Made by a program: the position numbers and the translations under genes
Notes under the pieces: model-generated
What the model saw: the letters and a program-made list of their open reading frames with translations, nothing else
What the model was told of the DNA's origin: nothing
Databases searched by the model: none
In this document: positions 9,501 to 20,890 of the stretch, piece by piece
Layout: the number at the start of each line of letters is the position of its first letter
Position numbering within the stretch: the stretch's first letter is position 1
Assembly: GCA_000469685.2 (NCBI GenBank)
Contig: LS997566.1
Coordinates: 22,139,432 to 22,203,431 of the forward strand
DNA length: 64,000 bases
DNA from: Haemonchus contortus
Taxonomy: Eukaryota > Nematoda > Chromadorea > Rhabditida > Trichostrongylidae
Direction of reading: 5' to 3'

Positions 9501-12500
9501 ATATGTTCCTGACGAAACTCAATAAGGATAGTCTTTCATTAGCTTGGTCAAAATAACTGATGGGATACTGGCATGGCAAAACCTTCATTAACTTGCCTTC
9601 AAATTGACGTCATCTTTACTGACTTCATAACCTTTTTTTGTCCACTCATCAAATCCACCATCAACAACAGACACTTTTTCATGACCATAAGACTGTAATA
9701 GAACAAAATCAAAAAAGCAAATGAGGAGTACACAACTTGAGACAGTCCACAAAAGAAGAGGACCTTAAAAAGCCACGCAAATTTCGAAGCATGGAGCATT
9801 CCACCGAACATACCTCGAGCGTAGAGAATCAGATGCTCGCCCGCATCTATACCAAGCATCTTGAAATTGAGATTCTTCTTCAAGCTTTCAAACAATGGTC
9901 AAAATGCTAACATGAGATATTTATGTACCTGTACGTATTCCTGGAACACTTCGGGAGGGTATAATGCGAATCGTTCATACTCCGAGGGATAGAAGGCAAC
10001 ATCCATGCATATATGGGGTGCTTTTGGGATATGTCCGGAAAGGTATAGACGTTTCGATCTGGAAGATCGTCGGTTCGCGATGAGCGTAACTGAGAATAAG
10101 TTCCCCTCGTCATGATCGAGGGAGAAGAGTACTCGATTTCAAGACCTAGTGAGATGTTGAGTAGCGCTATTGCTGTCTCAATTTAAACCCCAATAGGGCT
10201 ATGTTCCAACCGGATGACATTTCTCTAGTACTACTTAGTCTGAATGAAAAAAACTTTGGATTTCCTCTCTAAACCGATTCTTTATCTTAACGATTAAAAT
10301 AGACAATGGACTATCAATTTTTCAAATGGTACAGAAGGGAAAAAGGACAAGTGAGACACCGCTGACAGTCGTAAGATAAGGAATATGCAGTAACCCCAAA
10401 GTCCACAGAGGGAAGGCAAGAGTTCACTCGCAATGACCTTTACTCGGTTGTTCAGTCTTAGATTTCAAATGTAGATATGTAACGCTTTCAATATCTCCCT
10501 AGCATACCCCTATATCCCTAGATCCAACTTCATTCTCGAAGGCTAGTATTTTGCAACAAGTCGAGGTCATCACCCCAAGTTCTTCCAATATGTGCCTTCC
10601 AGATGGTGTGAAAGTTTCATTTCGCCTCACTTTCTTTGACGCATATGCTCAGCATTCGCCCCGCCTCTTTAATGTAATATATGGATAAACACTAATATAG
10701 GATGAACACTTAACTTTACACACTACTCCTCGTGGGCAGCCTTCCCAAATGGACAAATGACACAGTTATCCGTGTGCATACGAGGTCATAAAGCCTGCTA
10801 CGGATCACTTCAAGTTTAATACTGTCCCTTGGTATGTTTATCGAGGTAACACATTCGTCGAATTCGCTCGGTTAATGCATGGCCGAATCTCTGCGCTGAT
10901 TTTGTATGATATGGAGGGAAGTTGATGCTGCATCATAACTTCAATATTCCTTGGAGAATATCCTCTTGAGCCTAATCTAACAAATCTCCTCTCATGACTA
11001 TTAAACATTGCAATTTAAGCTGCCAGCTTTCGCGACTCTCCTCGCTCCACGTCGCCTGTACCAATTCCCGTTGCTGTGCTGTACACGTTGCGGACTTCCG
11101 GACATTTTCCGGTTCTGGAATAAGCAGACTTCAGGTGGAGTAGGGTGTTCCTGAAGGCTTCTGCTGAGACTTAACCCTGTACATTTATCGAAATATTGAC
11201 CTGCGCACCGGGACAGGAGCCGGCCATCGTGCGGAACCTCCCTTGTGAACTTGACATGATATGAATGCCGGCGGAGAATACTTACTGTATACAAAGCGCT
11301 TGCGTCCGTCTGTCTGTCTGTTTGTCTGCCAGCCTGCCTGTCACGAAATTCGATACTACATGAAGAAATATCTGGTGTGGTCGGGTCAAGGTTGGAATGG
11401 GTTAAGCGAAGGGCAAGACCAATAGAGCACGAGTGAACTCGGCGTAGCTCCACCCACAGGAAGTGGTACATGCACAGGAGTGGGCAGTGTCTTAGCACCG
11501 CTCGGAAGAGACTGGAAAAGCTCACGGCAAAAACAGGCTGCCGAGAGGGAGAAGGACTAAGACGGCGATCTGTACTTTCAACGCATGGACGGTTGCATCG
11601 TAAGCATGTTCAAAAGACCTGATGTTGCAAGCTAGGAAGATCGAGCACCTTCAGCGATGCCTTCCCGTGTCGGTTAGTCGTGGGACTAACCGAGAGAAAG
11701 GCATCGCTCGTTGCACGCCGTGCTTGAGAATGAAGAACTGTTTCTTGGAACAAGCGATAGCAGAGGGTCGTCGATGTAGGTTTCTTCGTCAATACGCTAC
11801 TGGCCATGAACATTGATTCATACGAAAGCTCGACAAACGGAATCGAACGTTTGCGGTCAAGAAGATGTCAACCTGGTGTTTCAACCGCAGCTCAAACAAT
11901 TTTCCCTGCCTATGCACCAACATCGAGCAACGAAGAAGAGGGGTTGGAAGCTATTGACAAGGATCTGGAGAGTCTCCACAAAGATGACCACGATTCCTTC
12001 GAGGCCATCGTCGGTGATTTCAACGTCAAGGTTGTCCCAAGAAGAACGGCTGGAGAGCTCTACCTTGGGACTCACGGAATGGAATGGAATGAGCAGGGTG
12101 AAAGGTTATCCCAGTTTATCATGTCCACCCACTCCATCCATGGTACTCACAGTTTTCTCATTTGCGATGGACATGGGCGTGACCTGGCGGACAGATGCAT
12201 AAAGAAATAGAGCACATCATCTTTAATCGGAGGTTCTGCCTAACTAATGCAGAGCTGCCCGTCAAACACCTTCGCGATAGTGTTAGGAAAGCAGAGAGTT
12301 TACAAATAGCCAAGAGACAACTCCTTTCGAAGACACTTCAGCTGATACATCAACATGAAGTCGCGCGAGCTGCAGGCAGTCATCAACAAACGTCTGGACT
12401 TGCGAAGCTATGCAGAAAGAATCCAAAGCGCTCTCGTCGTAGAAAGCTAACAAGAGTGTGTTGCTGGGCAAGAAGAGAGAGCAAGATTTCGGAAAGGGTT

Positions 12501-15500
12501 CTGTACAATCGATCATATTCACACTCTTACAAGACTCACCGGAGTGTTGCGAGCGTGCAAAATGCGGTTATCTCTTGGGTTCATCGATTTGAAGATAGCC
12601 TTTGATACCGTCGAGACAGAGAGATAATCGAAGCCCTGAGCAAGCAGGGTATTCCTGCTCAATACATAAGGATGCTTGGGGAGCTCAACGACAGCTTCAC
12701 GACCAGGATTCCGCCATTCTAAAAGCGTGTCATTATGAACGTGAAGAGAAGTGTCCGGCGAGGCGATACCATTTCGCCCATACTTTTCAATGCCACTCTC
12801 GAAAACATCGAATGTCGTTCGGAATAGGAGGACTGGGAATGAAGGTCAAAGGCCGCTATTTACATCACCCACGCTTTGCAAACGACATCGTACATATGCA
12901 GTAGCGCTCAAAAGTGTTTGGTCAAACGCTTTCACGCTTATTCAATCATAACTTTTTTCTTAGTGGAGCAAAACTGAGGGATATTTCACACTATCCGACA
13001 CTATTTGGTTGTATAGCAGCGATATCCACATAATTAAAATAAAATGTTAATGAGGCGGCAGATTTCGCTAAAAGCAAAATTAGTGACGTCTGCAGTTATT
13101 CGCAGCTTATGTGCGTTTTTAGTTGGTTTTGAGTTCAAGTCAAGATATTTGGAACATGATCAGATTGCAGGTTGATAGTGGTAAATATTCACAGTACACC
13201 CACGCTCCACATATAGAAATTTCGCATGATTAGATCCAGTAGCAAAGAAGTTACGACTGAAAAGTATAACTGAAGAAGCATTTCACCGAAGACTTTTGAG
13301 CGCTACTGTAATACCGAACATCTAGCAGGCGGAACGAATGCTGGTCGAGTTTGAGAGCGCTTGTGGAAAGCTCGGTTTGAGGCTGAACTTAATGAAGACG
13401 ATGTTCATGAATAACAGATTGGTCCTTGATGCTCCTTTTACGCTGAACGGAACGAATGTCTCCGATTGCTCTAGTCTTGTGCATCTAGGTCGGGAAGTCA
13501 ACATGATGAACTACTAGGTACGGAGCTGAGCAGAAGGAAAAGCGATGCGTGGGAGCATTCAAGGATATCGAGCGTTTAGTGAAGAAGACGAAGAATATGC
13601 GGCTCTGCGCTCCCCTTTTCAACGCTGCTGTCCTTCCTGCTTTGCCGCACCTCTCGAAGACTTGAATTTACGAAAGCAGGATGAGCATGCTGTCACTTCA
13701 CTCAATGTGCTCTGGAAGGAACTGTGCTCGGTCGAGGGAATCGATGATCAACGGGGTGACAAGTGCCACAGGTGATACAGGTGAATACGACGTGATACTA
13801 AATGGTACCTACAATCAAGAACGACCTTCCGCGGTTCATACGGCACAGTGGCGCGTACACGGTTCTAAAAGGGCACCGAAAGTTCAACACCAGAAACAGT
13901 CGCCTCGTCCCCTACCAAAACGGTATCCTACTATATATAACTCGCTAAGCGTCTGTTGGCTTGTCGGCGTGTTTGTGTGTGTGTCGGTGTGTGTTTGACC
14001 GGAAATTCATAACTCCTGTTCAAGTTTACCTAGAAAGTTGAAATTCAGTGGGAGTACAGGAGACAGGATGGGAGCACTGATGACAGGAGCTGATAAAAGC
14101 CCTAAAAAGCGAAAGCCGCAGGATCCGTTACCTCCTTCGCGTAAAATGTAGAGCCTTGGCACTTTAGTAAGGGATGTGAACTAAGAACAGACCGTAGATG
14201 TTCAGTGATAAGGATTGATGAAAGCTGTTAGAAACTAAAGATAAAGAGGCATGGGAGACGATAGCTTTCAGGTCTACAATGTCTTTCATATTAACAGTGG
14301 AACACTTCGTGACCGGTGAGGGATGTAAAGGGACCAAAGGTGACAAGGACTGATAATAGGCGGGCAACGGCTGACGAAGAGCCTAGCAGGCTAGAGCCCT
14401 TAGGTTTGTAATCCCCTTCGTGAAAAAAGTGGAACCTTGGCATTTTAGTAGGTGATGTAGAATATGACGTGGTCGTGATGACAGGAACTGATAACAACAG
14501 CAAGAGCTGACAAGTGCCCTCAGAGGGCAAGAGTCACTTACCGATTGAATCTTAACGGCTTTGGTATCCATTATCATACACTGACTCTGATGTTTAATTC
14601 AATAAGAGGGGACGGTAGATTAGGGTGACAAAAGTGAGCGGTAAGGGCAATGATAGGGACCCATCAGCTGCATTACGTAAGCAGATGAGGATTTTTTGCA
14701 TTTCTTGCTATAAGATTACGACCGCGATCATTGGTTGCGTGACATTTGAATCCTTAATGGGGATTTAATCTCAAGAAAAAAAGAAAAAATCAAGAATTCG
14801 AATTAAAGGCGCAAACACCGACTTACACTGAATATCATTTGCACTGCTCTGCCAGCCCTGCGCCAAAATTCGTGTGCAGTAAACAAACTACTACTACAAC
14901 TTTATCAAAGAAGGAGGGAAGTCCAGCTTTAGCCGGGCGAACCGACTGGTATGTATATAAAAAAATCAAGGGCTTCTCTTATTCTGGAGAGAAAGAGGGT
15001 TTCAGCACAAAATTGCATTTGTAAGAACCACTATCACACTATGTAGAAAGCTTTGTGGAGTAGAGGTGGGAGCAGCCTCTTCTTCAACCAATTTCTTAGT
15101 AAAGATGAACTCGGTTGTTTGATCCAATTTCGAAAAAAAGAATAGAGAATATACGGTGAACGCGATTTAGTTGTGTGCAACAGGGAAGACTGTCGAACGA
15201 CATGGGACCCCTTATAACCAAATATGCAGAAGAGTGATAGTCCCGTTTGGAACCTATCCAAATCTACGTTCGCATTTTCGGATTTTTTGCATCAGTAAAG
15301 GAGTCCAGTAAGTGCGTAAATGAATAAATAATGTTCTCATGGAAAGGTGCTTCTATTCATCGTAATCACGGACCTACATACCCATTTCGCATACAATATT
15401 CATCCTACAGGATGTAGCTGCAGCTAGCCGTGATACGTGTGTCAAACCCCAGCTCCTTACAAACGATTGAGAGGAGAAGCATGAAAGGAAGAGATTTTAA

Positions 15501-15752
15501 GATTGAGCACGGACGGTGCCAATCCACTCTGTAAAAAAATGAACTAATCAAACTGACTCACGGGCATGGTTGAGCTAAGATTTTTTCGAATTTTCCAAAA
15601 AGCTCTTTCTTAAAATGTTTCCAGTCAGGTTTCTTCGCCACTAGTGTGTGATCGTAAGTACAGTCCAGTATCCTCACTCCTTCCTTGTTTATGATATTCT
15701 TCTTCAGCAGTTGCGCTACCGTATTCACGTCGACCAATCGCTTGAGCGACAT
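6531..15752 (-). CDS. mpst: 3-mercaptopyruvate sulfurtransferase (two rhodanese domains), nine exons
   Basis: Exons on the minus strand: 15752-15562, 10058-9929, 9859-9764, 9692-9597, 9298-9194, 9122-9056, 8990-8895, 7158-7031 and 6659-6531. All phases agree and give 345 aa. The N-terminal (inactive) rhodanese domain covers about residues 5-171, with HIPKAPH at 73-79, ILYARGMFGGMLHASKFAW near 118-136 and SVVDGGFDEW near 147-156. The second domain (about 172-303) contains NLLDARVRGQFEG, HIPGFKCVPAGEL, MRSNEDIRNWL and the active-site loop CNTGVQA with Cys277. MPST enzymes move sulfur from 3-mercaptopyruvate to thiols, yielding persulfide and H2S. The loop is closer to MPST (CGSGVT) than to thiosulfate rhodanese (CRKGVT). 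No clear mitochondrial leader is seen, suggesting a cytosolic enzyme. The start codon has a splice acceptor one base upstream. Intron 4 has a GC donor. The last exon, after the conserved YN|G junction, is the least certain (weak acceptor, divergent tail). Confidence 0.88.
7380..7465 (+). mobile_element. RTE retrotransposon 3'-end fragment (in intron 7 of the sulfurtransferase gene)
   Basis: GATGATCAACGGGACGATAG then GTGATACAG match the last codons and tail of the RTE copy ending near 13790 (GATGATCAACGGGGTGACAA, then GGTGATACAG). 5'-truncated ends like this are normal for non-LTR elements. Confidence 0.45.
11370..13790 (+). mobile_element. Decayed RTE non-LTR retrotransposon in intron 1 of the sulfurtransferase gene
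   Basis: A leader (GGTCGGGTCAAGG...GAGCTCGGCG-like, near 11380-11460) is followed by broken pieces of an RTE endonuclease/reverse transcriptase. Endonuclease pieces: AYAPTSSNEEE near 11910, VGDFNVK near 12010, GTHGMEWNEQGERLSQFIMS near 12070. Reverse transcriptase pieces: FIDLKIAFDTVET near 12590, a 'YIRMLGEL' piece near 12665, and HPRFANDIV near 12870, where the family catalytic box FADD is altered to FAND. The end reads DDQRGDKCHR and stops near 13775. Many frameshifts, an internal deletion before the last piece and a nested MITE at 12897-13308 show it is long dead. Confidence 0.82.
12897..13308. mobile_element. MITE family M, copy 1, nested in the RTE relic
   Basis: Inverted ends CAGTAGCGCTCAAAAGT and ACTTTTGAGCGCTACTG with TA on both sides. 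The RTE frame (FANDIV...) is interrupted at 12896 and resumes at 13309 with AATACCGAACATCTAGC, which locates the insertion. No transposase is encoded. Copies 2 and 3 are at 40492-41027 and 58738-59161. Ends and TA target suggest a Tc1/mariner-mobilised MITE. Confidence 0.82.
13926..14949 (+). mobile_element. Non-autonomous Helitron, copy 1
   Basis: It starts TCCTACTATATATAACTCGC after an A and ends ...GCCGGGCGAACCGACTGG before a T. This matches Helitron rules: 5' TC, 3' CTRR, insertion between A and T. Start and end motifs are shared with copies at 16015 and 20891. Inside are TG-rich repeats near 13975 and repeated blocks such as CCTTGGCA(C/T)TTTAGTA at about 14155 and 14432. No Rep/helicase gene is present. 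Confidence 0.68.
15562..15752 (-). CDS. mpst: First coding exon of the sulfurtransferase gene
   Basis: This exon encodes residues 1-63 plus two bases, containing VRILDCTYD and KPDWKHFKKEL, a pattern typical of the first strand and helix of nematode mercaptopyruvate sulfurtransferases. It ends at a GTGAGT donor. The two left-over bases CC join A from the acceptor TCTTCCAG at 10059 to give Pro64. It lies 5.5 kb from the next exon, so gene predictors may miss it or call it a separate gene. Confidence 0.8.
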
Positions 15753-15760
15753 GCTGAAAT
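15753..15760 (-). promoter_or_regulatory. Candidate spliced-leader trans-splice acceptor of mpst
   Basis: On the minus strand ATTTCAG|C precedes the ATG by one base. A TTTCAG acceptor with no upstream coding exon is the usual mark of nematode SL trans-splicing. It also fixes the start codon. Confidence 0.55.
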
Positions 15761-16014
15761 CTCTACATAGAAATCAGTAACTTTGTGTGCCTTTTGTATG
15801 CCCTTCCATAAGCCACGTAGACACGATGAAGAATGTGAATATCACGTGAGCGCGTTGAGGAGGAGGTTATGAAATGGGAAGTCAACCAATACTGTTTATA
15901 TTGTTCCTCTAGCAAGCCGTAGGTAAGCGGTAGTGGGCATGGCATGGTGCACGCGTTAGCGTACGATAAAACAACACTTATTGAGAAGTGGCTGGAAAAT
16001 ATAGAGTGAGTTAA

Positions 16015-16934
16015 TCCTACTATATATAACGCGCTAAGTGTGTCTGTTGGTTTGTCTGTGTGTGTGTTTGACCGTAATTTCATAACTCCGGTTCCCGTCG
16101 TCCTAGAGAGTTCAAATTTGGTAGGAGTACAGGCGGCAGCATGGGGACACTTATAGGGGGTGGCGAGGCCGGACTCCGCCCACAAAGGGCGGGGTTTGTG
16201 CGGAATAAATGTTTGTGCTGAAAATCATAACTGCCGGCCCCGTGGACCTAGAGCGTCCAGATTCGGTAGGAGTATCCAAGATAGGATGCGAACGCTTATA
16301 ATGGGCAGCACGATTGAGCTCCTCCCACAATGGGTGGGGTTAAGGCAGAAATTCATAACTCTTGTCTATGTGGACCTAGAAAGTTCAAATAAGGCACAAG
16401 CACAGGCGGCAGGATGGGAACATTTATGGTGAGTGGCAGGACCGGACTCTGCCTACAATGGGTGGGGTTTGAGCGGAAAATCATAACTCCCTCAAGGGGC
16501 GGGGCTTGTAGAGAAATGTCAAAATGGACCTAGAGCGGTCAAACTTAGTGGGAATACAGGAGGCAGGATAGGAACACTGATGATAGGCTGCAAGACCAAA
16601 CTCCGCCCCAAAGGACTGGGCGTGAATAAATACTGTTAGTTCGGACCCAGAACGTTGAAACGTGAAGGCGCACGGAGTTGGCTGACTCCAGGGAAATTGA
16701 TGGTAGCTAACACAGTAGACTCAGCCGCGATGAAGTCTCTGAATACTTTTTTCTCTGAGTAATCGCCTTTGTAATATTATGCGATGTTCAATCCGGATAC
16801 AGCGAAGATGGCTTACAGAAAATTCGCTCCCAATTAGGAGCTAATACTGAGTGTGATAAATTTGCTATGCGTAAATAACACACGGGCGGACCCATAAGGA
16901 GGGAAACCCGGCGTTAGCCGGGCGGCCCGACTGG
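16015..16934 (+). mobile_element. Non-autonomous Helitron, copy 2 (best-preserved ends)
   Basis: It starts TCCTACTATATATAACGCGC after A and ends CTGG before T. A perfect hairpin CCCGGC-GTTA-GCCGGG (16907-16922) lies 12 bases before the end, as expected for a Helitron 3' terminus. The interior is a degenerate minisatellite of about 110-150 bp units. Each unit reads roughly CATAACTCC..GTGGACCTAGA, then GGAGTACAGG, then GGACTCCGCCCACAA.GGGCGGGGTT. Confidence 0.74.
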
Positions 16935-18244
16935 TAGAAAATAAGCTTTTAGACTTTGAGTTAAAGAGAGCATCAGTTCCTTTCTTTAAACTTTGCAAAG
17001 GAGACCTCAGCGCTGGATAACAATCGAGAAGTGCGTCAATGCTTTTTATCGAAAAATTAAAATTCAAAAACAATATCTATTATACTAATCTCGATAGGAT
17101 TTTCAAAAAAAGGACGTAATAACAACTTTCGCCCGTATAATCTATTCATTTCTTTGAAGAACCACTTATTTTTCACTGCTCTTATTTTTCATCACAAGGG
17201 TCCAGAATCCAACTTACGTATCACGGAAGTGCCTGTGAATGTGTTTGTTTGTGTAGTGTTGCGCGTATATTGTATATTTATCCAGAATTAACATTCTCTA
17301 GGTTTGAAGTGCTCAAATTGGTTTCGAAAGGTGTTGAAAGCTGATTTCGTGGCTGTTCCACTGATAATGATGAAGGTTGCGGGCTAGAGACATAGGAGAT
17401 TGGTGATCTGAGCTGATGAACCCAGTAACAACAACAAGGTCCGAAAAACCCAATAATATATGGGATAAGACAACCTGTTATAGTCATCACGAGTGCCCAG
17501 CGAAGTTCTATCCATCCTCAAAAATGAATCCGATACAAGTAGAAAAATCTAATTGATTACCAACTTCTTAACATATCCTGTAGAAGACGAACTTAAGAAC
17601 CTGAGCTCCCTGTACTAATTTTACTATACTGATTACATACAAACCATGATTTTGTTATGTCTGTTTTATGTTTATCCACGATTTCCACGCGATTCTACAG
17701 TTCCACTCCTCGTGAATCATGAGATAGGAAAAGATGGAAACGCGCTAAGGCATGAGAAGTGCAGCTAAAGCTCAACTTACCACCAACATATATCATTTAG
17801 AGAATAAACCGTGTACATAGATACGGTAGAGCGAGAAGGAACCCCACGACTCCGCCTTGTGAATGCCTCAGTTCGTTTTCAAGTGATGGGAGTTGCAACC
17901 GACTTGCGCCCGTTTTCCACTTCTTTAGTGCGCACCATGCGCCTGAGATTTAGCTTGAATTTGGAGGGATGATTCGGTCCTCAGTTTCCCTAGGATTCTC
18001 GTTCTCTTATTCCTTTCATTTGATGCTTTTTTCTCTAAGAATTTCGGTCATTATTTGTCGGAGATTGTTCCTTTCGTTCATTGGTTGACTTTAAAGGTGT
18101 ACTATGTTTAATTCTTCAAGTTTGAAATTGTTTGCGTTGCACCAATACATCGTGGTGATTACAAGTGTGGTCAATTGGAATCGATCGTCTTGATCCGTGG
18201 AACTTATCATGACAACCGCTAAAATGTTTGTTTGTGAGCATATA
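16935..18244. other. Non-coding stretch with one candidate exon
   Basis: Apart from the doubtful minus-strand exon at 17281-17512, nothing recognisable. A piece near 17820-17900 (GTAGAGCGAGAAGGAACCCC) looks repeat-like but has no second copy that I found in the window. Confidence 0.3.
17281..17512 (-). CDS. Candidate terminal exon of an unidentified membrane protein
   Basis: On the minus strand, a frame preceded by an acceptor-like TTTTTGAG encodes about 77 aa. It opens with WIELRWALVMTITG and continues into a hydrophobic, Cys-rich segment (LIPYIIGFFGPCCCYW), then a polar Ser/Gln/Asn-rich tail ending in TAA. It could be the last transmembrane segment and cytoplasmic tail of a receptor or transporter. 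I found no upstream partner exon, and chance is a real alternative. Confidence 0.2.
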
Positions 18245-18540
18245 TTGGGTTGTCCGGGAAGTCTCCGCTGATTTTTGACACCCCGGCTTTATCAACTGTT
18301 GCACAAAAGATCACGAACCTAAACTCATAAAATTATATATTTTTTGAAAGGGTAAGCCCTACTCTATATCCCGATTCGAGTTCTGTTAAAAAATCATCGT
18401 GTGCGTTCGCGACGTCTGAGGTTTTTTTTTCTAGCGCAAGGGCAGAATGCAGCTCAAGCAGCGAGAAAAAATTGCTACGTTTGAATAGACATGCTCTAGT
18501 AGAACGCCTAGTGCGCGAGTGACCGGGAAACCCGGGATTA
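18245..18540 (+). mobile_element. 5' fragment of a mariner-like element
   Basis: TTGGGTTGTCCGGGAAGTCT follows a TA and resembles a mariner inverted end. A short frame near 18447 (MQLKQREKIATFE) could be a transposase start. No matching right end was found. The fragment runs into the foldback element beginning near 18560. Confidence 0.45.
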
Positions 18541-18559
18541 TTGTATCCAACCGGCTGGT

Positions 18560-20340
18560 GTTTCTAACCGGGGAAGGGTTTCAACTTCCCATGGAACTTT
18601 GAATAGAGACCTAGGTATATCGGTAGGGCTTGGAAAGCGATTTAAAAAAATGGAAATTAAAACTGCTAAACGAGTCTACTAAAAGTTGTGAGCGTTCAAG
18701 TTTGCATGCCTGAAGCACGGAAAGATAGTTCCACTTGATAAGCGCAGTTGCCCACAAGGGCCACAAAAGTCCCCGTGGCGTAGTGGCAGGGCTCTCCCTA
18801 AGCAGATGGGCGACGAGGGTTTGCTCCCCGTTGCTCTTTTCGTTCTTGCAGAACGTGCCTTCATCTGAACAGGAGCTCCTCAACGGTTTTTCTTACTAAT
18901 TTAGGTTAGCGCTTGGTTTCGGCTATCATTTTGAATCACCTTTCTATCACCTATCACCGCACTTGTTTGAAATTTTTGAGGTGGAGGGGGAACCCGAATC
19001 ACTTAAAACAGATGTGCGTGAAAAGCTCAATATTGATGAAACAATCTAAGACATGAGTGAATCAGATATGTTGTGTACAAAATGCGAATCTCATACATGC
19101 TTTCTCTTTACAACCGCAAACAAAACACACAATCGATTTGAGAGCAAACAATACATGTTTGTTTTCTCTACCCATTTTTTTGGTTGTTTCATCGATGTTG
19201 GGTTTTCTCGCGTGTCCAAGACTATTACGCTTTGGATGTGAGTATGTTTGTTTCGATGATGAAAATGAAAGAGCGTTCCAAAAATGTCTTTGAGACATCT
19301 CAAATAAGTGCGGCGATAGGTGATAGAGAGGTTATCGCAAACGATAACCGAAATAAAGCGCTAACCTAAATTAGTAACAAAAAAAAAAGGTTTAACGCTT
19401 TTATTCGGATGATCTGTAAAAGCGAAAACGAGGACGGGGAGCAGGCCCTCGCCGCTCACCTGGAGAGGGACAGCACAGGGACCCTTGTGGCCACTGCGGG
19501 CAACTGCGCTTATCAACTGGAACTATCTCTCCATGCGTTTCCCACATTGCTCTACTAACGTTACCAGAGGTCTACCATATACTTAAAAATTTTAAGAATA
19601 TGGTAGAACTTGTACATATAAAAATGATTATCTAGATTGTTTAAAGTATATGGGATATCAAACATGTGAAATGGGTTACAGTAAGGATAATTTTAGTACA
19701 GGCTTTATAAAATGCCTAGCCATAAGTAAGTTTATACTCTACAAATACGGCCTAAGGTACTGACCACTTATTAGAATACTAGACACATACTATGATAATA
19801 TTAGTTATTCAACTACTTGAACTCTAGTCAGGTTAAGTTAATACCACAATAACTTAAAATACATCAAAAGACACAAAATACAGTCTAGTATTCATCGTGT
19901 TGCAACCTACTTCATAGTCCTTATGATTCTTTAAAATAGTCCTTATGCATTCTTTAAAACTTTAACTTGTTATATATAACGAATTTCATTCTTTTGTTTC
20001 CCTTACTCTACTGATAAGCACGAAAGGAGACTATCACCCAGTTTGATTTCTGTCTAGGACGTGTGCGAAACGGAAGTTGGACTGCTTCTTTGATTTATCC
20101 CCCTTAATTCAATAAATTTGTTAAAATGTCAACATATACTTTATTTTTTTTTTACTTTATTAACATTTACTTTTTACTTTATTAAGCATGCGATCTTTCA
20201 ACGCCCCCAACTTCTTTGGTAGACTCATTTAGCAGTTTTACTTTCCATATTTGTTAATAACTTTCCAAGCCCTATCGATATACCTAGGTCTCTATTCAAA
20301 GTAAAATGGGAAGTTGAATTCCTTCCGCGGTAAGGCGTCT
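18560..20340. repeat. Large foldback (palindromic) element, about 1.8 kb
   Basis: The left arm (about 18570-18995) and the right arm (about 19300-20330) are inverted copies. Matching blocks: TGAATAGAGACCTAGGTATA (left, near 18600) with its complement near 20280; GTTGATAAGCGCAGTTGCCC-like block near 18735 with its complement near 19500; CTATCACCTATC..CGCACTT near 18945 with its complement near 19315. The arms flank a spacer of about 300 bp whose ORFs are not recognisable. The right arm carries an extra AT-rich insert of about 645 bp (roughly 19535-20180) absent from the left arm. Confidence 0.78.
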
Positions 20341-20890
20341 GATCAGCCAAGAAACAAGGCAGTCCTTACCAATTAGTGCAACAGTCACTCGTATTGATCA
20401 TATTTATGATAAATCAGTCAAAAAGACGAAAGCAAAACATCTTATTCAACGTTATCTACTATTGCTAAATCTATCAAGTTCAGTTTGCAATGGCAAGGAT
20501 TTACAATATCGTGTGGTGAAGAAGTGACAGCTCTTTGACCACCCGCCGTTCACTTTTGGTTTCACACGGAGTTAGCAGCAATTATTAGGGAGCAATTCAA
20601 ATGTAGTGGTTCTTGCAACACCCCCGAACCAGCTCCTAGGTTCGTATTAGATTAATGAGATTTAATTCGATGGTGCACTCACACCCGCTTTCGCAGGGCT
20701 GCTTTATCATAGTTGTGTTATCTCCGAGACACAAGCATGGCTCACTTTAATTGATTGGTGTAATGCTCTTCTTCGAGGTATAATACTATGATCAAAATAC
20801 GGCGGGATACTAAAACGGATTCTGATCATATTCTACTCTGATTAACTGCTTGCATTTACTATTAATTCAAACATTTGTTTCAACGTTATA
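20341..20890. other. Non-coding stretch between foldback element and Helitron copy 3
   Basis: AT-rich, no recognisable ORF or repeat ends. Confidence 0.35.

Noticed and set aside
11001..11525. 174-aa minus-strand ORF
   Set aside because: It overlaps the RTE leader and a CTGT repeat (poly RQTD in translation); composition artefact.
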